From assembly GCA_028751875.1 (NCBI GenBank), contig CM054157.1, positions 6,071,470 through 6,135,469 on the forward strand: DNA of 64,000 nt, given 5' to 3'. Under the pieces are notes generated by a model that made no database searches, had not been told where the DNA came from, and saw only the letters and a list, made by a program, of their open reading frames with translations. The DNA is from Rapana venosa (lineage: Eukaryota; Mollusca; Gastropoda; Neogastropoda; Muricidae). Numbering within the stretch: position 1 is the first letter of the stretch; every line of letters begins with the position of its first letter. A program made the translations under genes and the position numbers. Positions 38,225 through 64,000 of the stretch are shown piece by piece.

Positions 38225-38425
38225 GTTGATGTTGGTGTGCAGTTTCCAGCTTAACACCCTGTGGGTCATCCAAAATGTGCAGCGTGACTCACTCATCCCA
38301 CCTGGAAATTACTTTAAGATTGAAAGTACATACTGGTAGAAAACTTTGCATGCATGACTCTCTCTGAGTACCTCACTGCATTGACTGCCATACACCAGCT
38401 TTGGGGGATTTTTTCCCCTTTAAAG
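38225..38425 (+). repeat. repeat family G
   Basis: Shares TCCAGCTTAACACCCTGTGG, GACTCACTCATCCCACCTGG and GGATTTTTTCCCCT with 55485-55690. Class unknown. Confidence 0.55.
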
Positions 38426-38852
38426 TGCAGACCTGTCAGTGTGTTTACTCACTTTGTGTATGTATAGATTGCACAGAAGATGAAATCTGCATGTTAAACA
38501 TCCCAGAATTCATGTCAAGGCATGATGGGTTACTGAACTACAAGGCATGCCCCTTATGTTCAGTCCCTAAATGGGTAATCTCTGCTGGGACATAAATAAT
38601 GATATAATAGCACCACCACAACACAGCCTTGTCCCTGGGCAGGGATAGGTTTTGACACTTCAACTTGTCCAAGAGACATACTTTAGTGCCCTGGCCCAAG
38701 GATTTATCAGAGTTGGGGGAGAAGAGAGAAAGAGAAATAGTTTGGGGCCTCAGTTTATTGGCATAATTGGTAAGCCCAAGCTGACAAATATTCTAATGTA
38801 GTAAATCTTCAAATGGAAAGAATCTGAAAATACTTCGGCCGTCATATCGTAC

Positions 38853-38864
38853 TGCGCATGCGCA
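38853..38864. promoter_or_regulatory. NRF-1-type palindrome, AP beta promoter
   Basis: TGCGCATGCGCA is a perfect match to the palindromic nuclear respiratory factor 1 site common in TATA-less housekeeping promoters. It stands about 30-40 bp upstream of the probable 5' UTR exon. Confidence 0.55.
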
Positions 38865-38869
38865 TTAAA

Positions 38870-38895
38870 ATTTATGCTGTGTCTCCATCGACCCG
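38870..38895 (+). other. AP2B1: probable 5' UTR exon of AP beta gene
   Basis: A strong donor (ACCCG then GTAAGA) follows closely on an NRF-1-type motif and precedes a 2 kb stretch with no coding potential that ends at the TTTCAG acceptor at 40905. The start of this exon is a guess; only the donor is visible. Confidence 0.45.
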
Positions 38896-40905
38896 GTAAG
38901 ATGCTGGCGACATTGCAATAGTCTTTTGTTTTTGGTGTACTGGTATTCTCGATTGAATTCGTTTTATGTTATAGGTGTAGTTTTAAACAACAGAACGTTT
39001 TGAGTTTGAATGAAAAGGTTAGTCTTGCTTTACGGACAGGTAGGGAGTAGGTGGAACCTTGGTTTCCGGTTACTTGACAAGTTGTGTGTGACAGTCCTGG
39101 AATCTGTACTCTGCTGACGAAGTCCTAGGTTTGTTTCGTTCATTAGGCCAATATGTATGCAAAAATATGGTAGGATTATGACAGCTTGTTGATTAGACTA
39201 TGTGTATGATGTAAAGATTAGCTATAAACAGAATATTTTTGTGACAGCTCGGAACAAGTTGGCAGCAGTAAGTTGACATGCTTGCCACACCCCCTAATTC
39301 TTACTCGAAAGTCAGAGATTAGTTGGCTTGAATCAGTGGTGCTCTCCTAGTTTGTTGTCTTTCACAGGGATTAAAGAGCAGAACGTGCAAACATTGATTT
39401 GTCTGCTTATCAGCGGTTCAGTCAAGATAGGGTTTGTGTCTTCATCCTATAGCTCAATATTTAACTCAGCACTCTTTCAGTTTTTTCTCTAATGTATTGA
39501 ATAAAGGACGCATACTACTTAAGTAGTGAAGGTGATATGGACAGGTTTAACATGTATGCAACTAGACTGAGTAAACACATTCTGCACACTGCTGCCTTGA
39601 TTGTTGTACTATCACTAGTATCAGTAGACTGTTCAAGTACCTCACCACTTTCAAACTTTGCTCAAATAAAGATGCTTATTTGAAATACTTGATACTGTGC
39701 TGCAAAATGTAATTTTAGAAAGAAAAGACATTCCCTTTTATTTAAGAAGTCAAACATTGAACCACCAGCTTGATAAGTGATTTTATACCCATTTCTTTTG
39801 AAAAATGATTATTAATGCTGAACATTAAAACAAAAGTAAAACCCTACTATTTTCACTGAACATGACTACTAGTCAGCTACCTTGTTGTTTTTATCATAGC
39901 ACACTAATAACTACTGAAGTAGAACAATAGACTAAAATTGAAAGGGTTGGGGTGAGGTAGGTAGCTGGGGAAGTTAACCTTTCTCATCCTTTTAAACAAG
40001 CTAGTTGTACTTTTATTTTATTAGTATTATTTTTTATTATGGTTAACAAAGAAGAGTGTACTGACAGATTTTCTAAAAGTATACTGTGCCTCATTAATGA
40101 ATATGAACAAATGTTACAATAATCTTGTAAAGATCTTGATGACGGGGTTATAACTATAAACAAGATTGGATTAGGTTAGACTGGACTGATTAATTTTTTG
40201 CATGTTATACTATTGACCAGTTGATGCAGAATATGTTTGGTACTTAAACTGTGGTAACAAGTAGTCTGTTCCACATCATGGTCGCCTTTCTTCTGTAATG
40301 AATATTAAAAGAAGCTAAATTTAAACCAAATTAAAATTTAAAAAACATCCAGTAAACACCTTGCATCACCTGCATGTGGTGTGTTAAAAAAAAACAACAA
40401 CTCTGCATTTGCAGGAGGCTGTGATTGTGAATGTAATCATTTTGCAATGAATTGAACTGAAGCATCTTTGATTAAAAAGGCTCTCAAGACTGTAAAGAAA
40501 AAAAATCCAGCCATTTAACAAAATCAAAGAATTTGTGGGGGAAAAAAGGTTAGAGAAGCATTGTAGCCGAGCTGTGTCTCAAGATTGCACTTGGTAATGT
40601 TTTTAAGAGATGGATTGACATTTGAGGGCAGAATGTTCTTAGTGGTAGGATTTAAAATGATTGTTGCATATGCTAGAATCTGACCACTGGTGAAACTTTT
40701 TACGGAAGTTTTTGGGTAAAGAGAAAAGAGGAAGAAGAGGAGGAGAAGAAGATAAAACTTTTGTTTCTAGAAATACATGTTTGTCATGCTGGTAGTTTTC
40801 ACCACCATTTGTGTGTTAAATTGTCAAGAAGCCGTGTCCTGTCAAATGTGTAAGGCTACTACTAGTACAAGTATAAATTCTGTTATACTATTCTTTATGT
40901 TTCAG
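38896..40905 (+). other. AP beta intron in 5' UTR
   Basis: Two kilobases of AT-rich DNA without recognised repeats or coding frames; bounded by GTAAGA and TTTCAG. Confidence 0.5.
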
Positions 40906-40954
40906 GCACACTTACCAGTTTTAAAACTTGGTGTTGCTAGCAACTTCTTCCAAA
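40906..40954 (+). other. AP2B1: 5' UTR part of AP beta exon 1
   Basis: Lies between the acceptor TTATGTTTCAG (ending 40905) and the start codon at 40955. No upstream ATG occurs in it. Confidence 0.55.
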
Positions 40955-63259
<22,305 letters not shown>

Positions 63260-63813
63260 ACACTCACCTCTCCTCTTTCTGCGTCTTGTCAACTGTCAGA
63301 AACTGTTTAGGACTTTTTTTGTGTGTGTCATGGGGACATCAAATGTTAGCAACCGTTACAAACTATCACTGTGGTGATTTTCCTCCCTGGACAGTAAAAG
63401 TGTGTACATTGGTTGTGGATGAGTGAGAAACGTTGGTTTCTGCGTAATGTGTGGAGAGAGAGGTAGGTCAGTTATTGGTCCTAGTAGGTCTGAATTATGA
63501 GATTGTTAATCGCCAGGGTGATGTCACTTTTCCCTCGTGTATTTCCTTAGCTGGATAAATCCCCATCCCCTTCTTGATGAATCGTATGTAGCTGTAGAGC
63601 AGTACTTTTTTTTGTCCAACATCTGTGTATTTCATCTATCACTGTGGTGACTTTGATGGAACAGAGGACTTGTTTTCTGATGAACAAAATATCTGCAAAA
63701 GGTTAGTCTCGATATTTGACTGGGTGAAAACGAGTGAACACTGCACTTTTGCTTGTGTTGATGGAATCTGGTATTTTCTGTGATGTAATGGGAATGTGTA
63801 CAAGTGAAAGATG

Positions 63814-63819
63814 ATTAAA
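63814..63819 (+). terminator. probable AP beta poly(A) signal
   Basis: ATTAAA, the commonest variant signal, lies 555 bp after the stop codon and is followed by an A run and a GT/T-rich stretch. Confidence 0.4.
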
Positions 63820-64000
63820 AAAAAAAATTCATGTTGGTGTTAGTATGGTACTATTTTCTCCCTTATTTCTCTAAAATATGAGTTATTTGTAGTCTCTATG
63901 ATTCGTCATAATTTTGCATTTTAGTGTATATCACTTCACCTTATTACCACCATCCCCCCCAACACACTCCTCATGAATGTGACTGAAGCCGTTGGAATTG

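Overview
The window is nuclear DNA of an animal with large, intron-rich genes and many interspersed repeats. Protein similarity and the SINE/LINE complement point to a lophotrochozoan, most likely a gastropod mollusc (inference; no species marker was identified). There is no prokaryotic or CRISPR content.

Three conserved single-copy-type genes account for nearly all coding sequence. (1) On the minus strand, from 26580 down past position 1, is the merlin/NF2 gene: 14 coding exons, about 589 residues, FERM domain plus helical region; the short last exon lies beyond the left edge. (2) On the plus strand, 27133-32451, is SBDS, the ribosome maturation factor, in six exons. It is divergent from merlin, with about 550 bp between start codons, so the two probably share a bidirectional promoter. 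(3) On the plus strand, 40955-63259, is the beta subunit of the AP-1/AP-2 clathrin adaptor in 21 coding exons, with a 5' UTR exon near 38.9 kb beside an NRF-1-type palindrome. Exon edges were set by reading GT/AG sites and keeping frame against the known protein families. The genes are unrelated in pathway: cortical growth control, 60S subunit maturation and vesicle coat assembly.

The introns and the 32.5-38.8 kb intergenic gap are filled with mobile elements. Family A is a tRNA-headed SINE (about 14 copies). Family B is a composite SINE with a tRNA-like 5' end and a 5S-rRNA-like body (4 copies). Families C and D are other tRNA-headed SINEs. Family E is a mosaic: an A-like head with a different tail. 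There are also 3' fragments of at least four non-LTR retrotransposon families, a Penelope-like retroelement with RT and GIY-YIG domains in merlin intron 2, and a 1.1 kb piggyBac-derived element with TTAA target duplications in merlin intron 5. Long GT, GA, TA, ATGT, TTC and TTG microsatellites and several minisatellites fill much of the rest.

The most notable structures are: a 1.5 kb tandem duplication that doubles merlin exon 11 (86 nt, so including both copies breaks the frame); a composite SINE inserted exactly at the 3' splice site of AP-beta exon 14, duplicating the acceptor; a minimal hammerhead-ribozyme-like motif downstream of the Penelope ORF; a LINE fragment flanked by 105-bp direct repeats; and two places (SBDS exon 2, AP-beta exon 19) where the expected reading frame or splice site is broken, suggesting assembly errors or real lesions.
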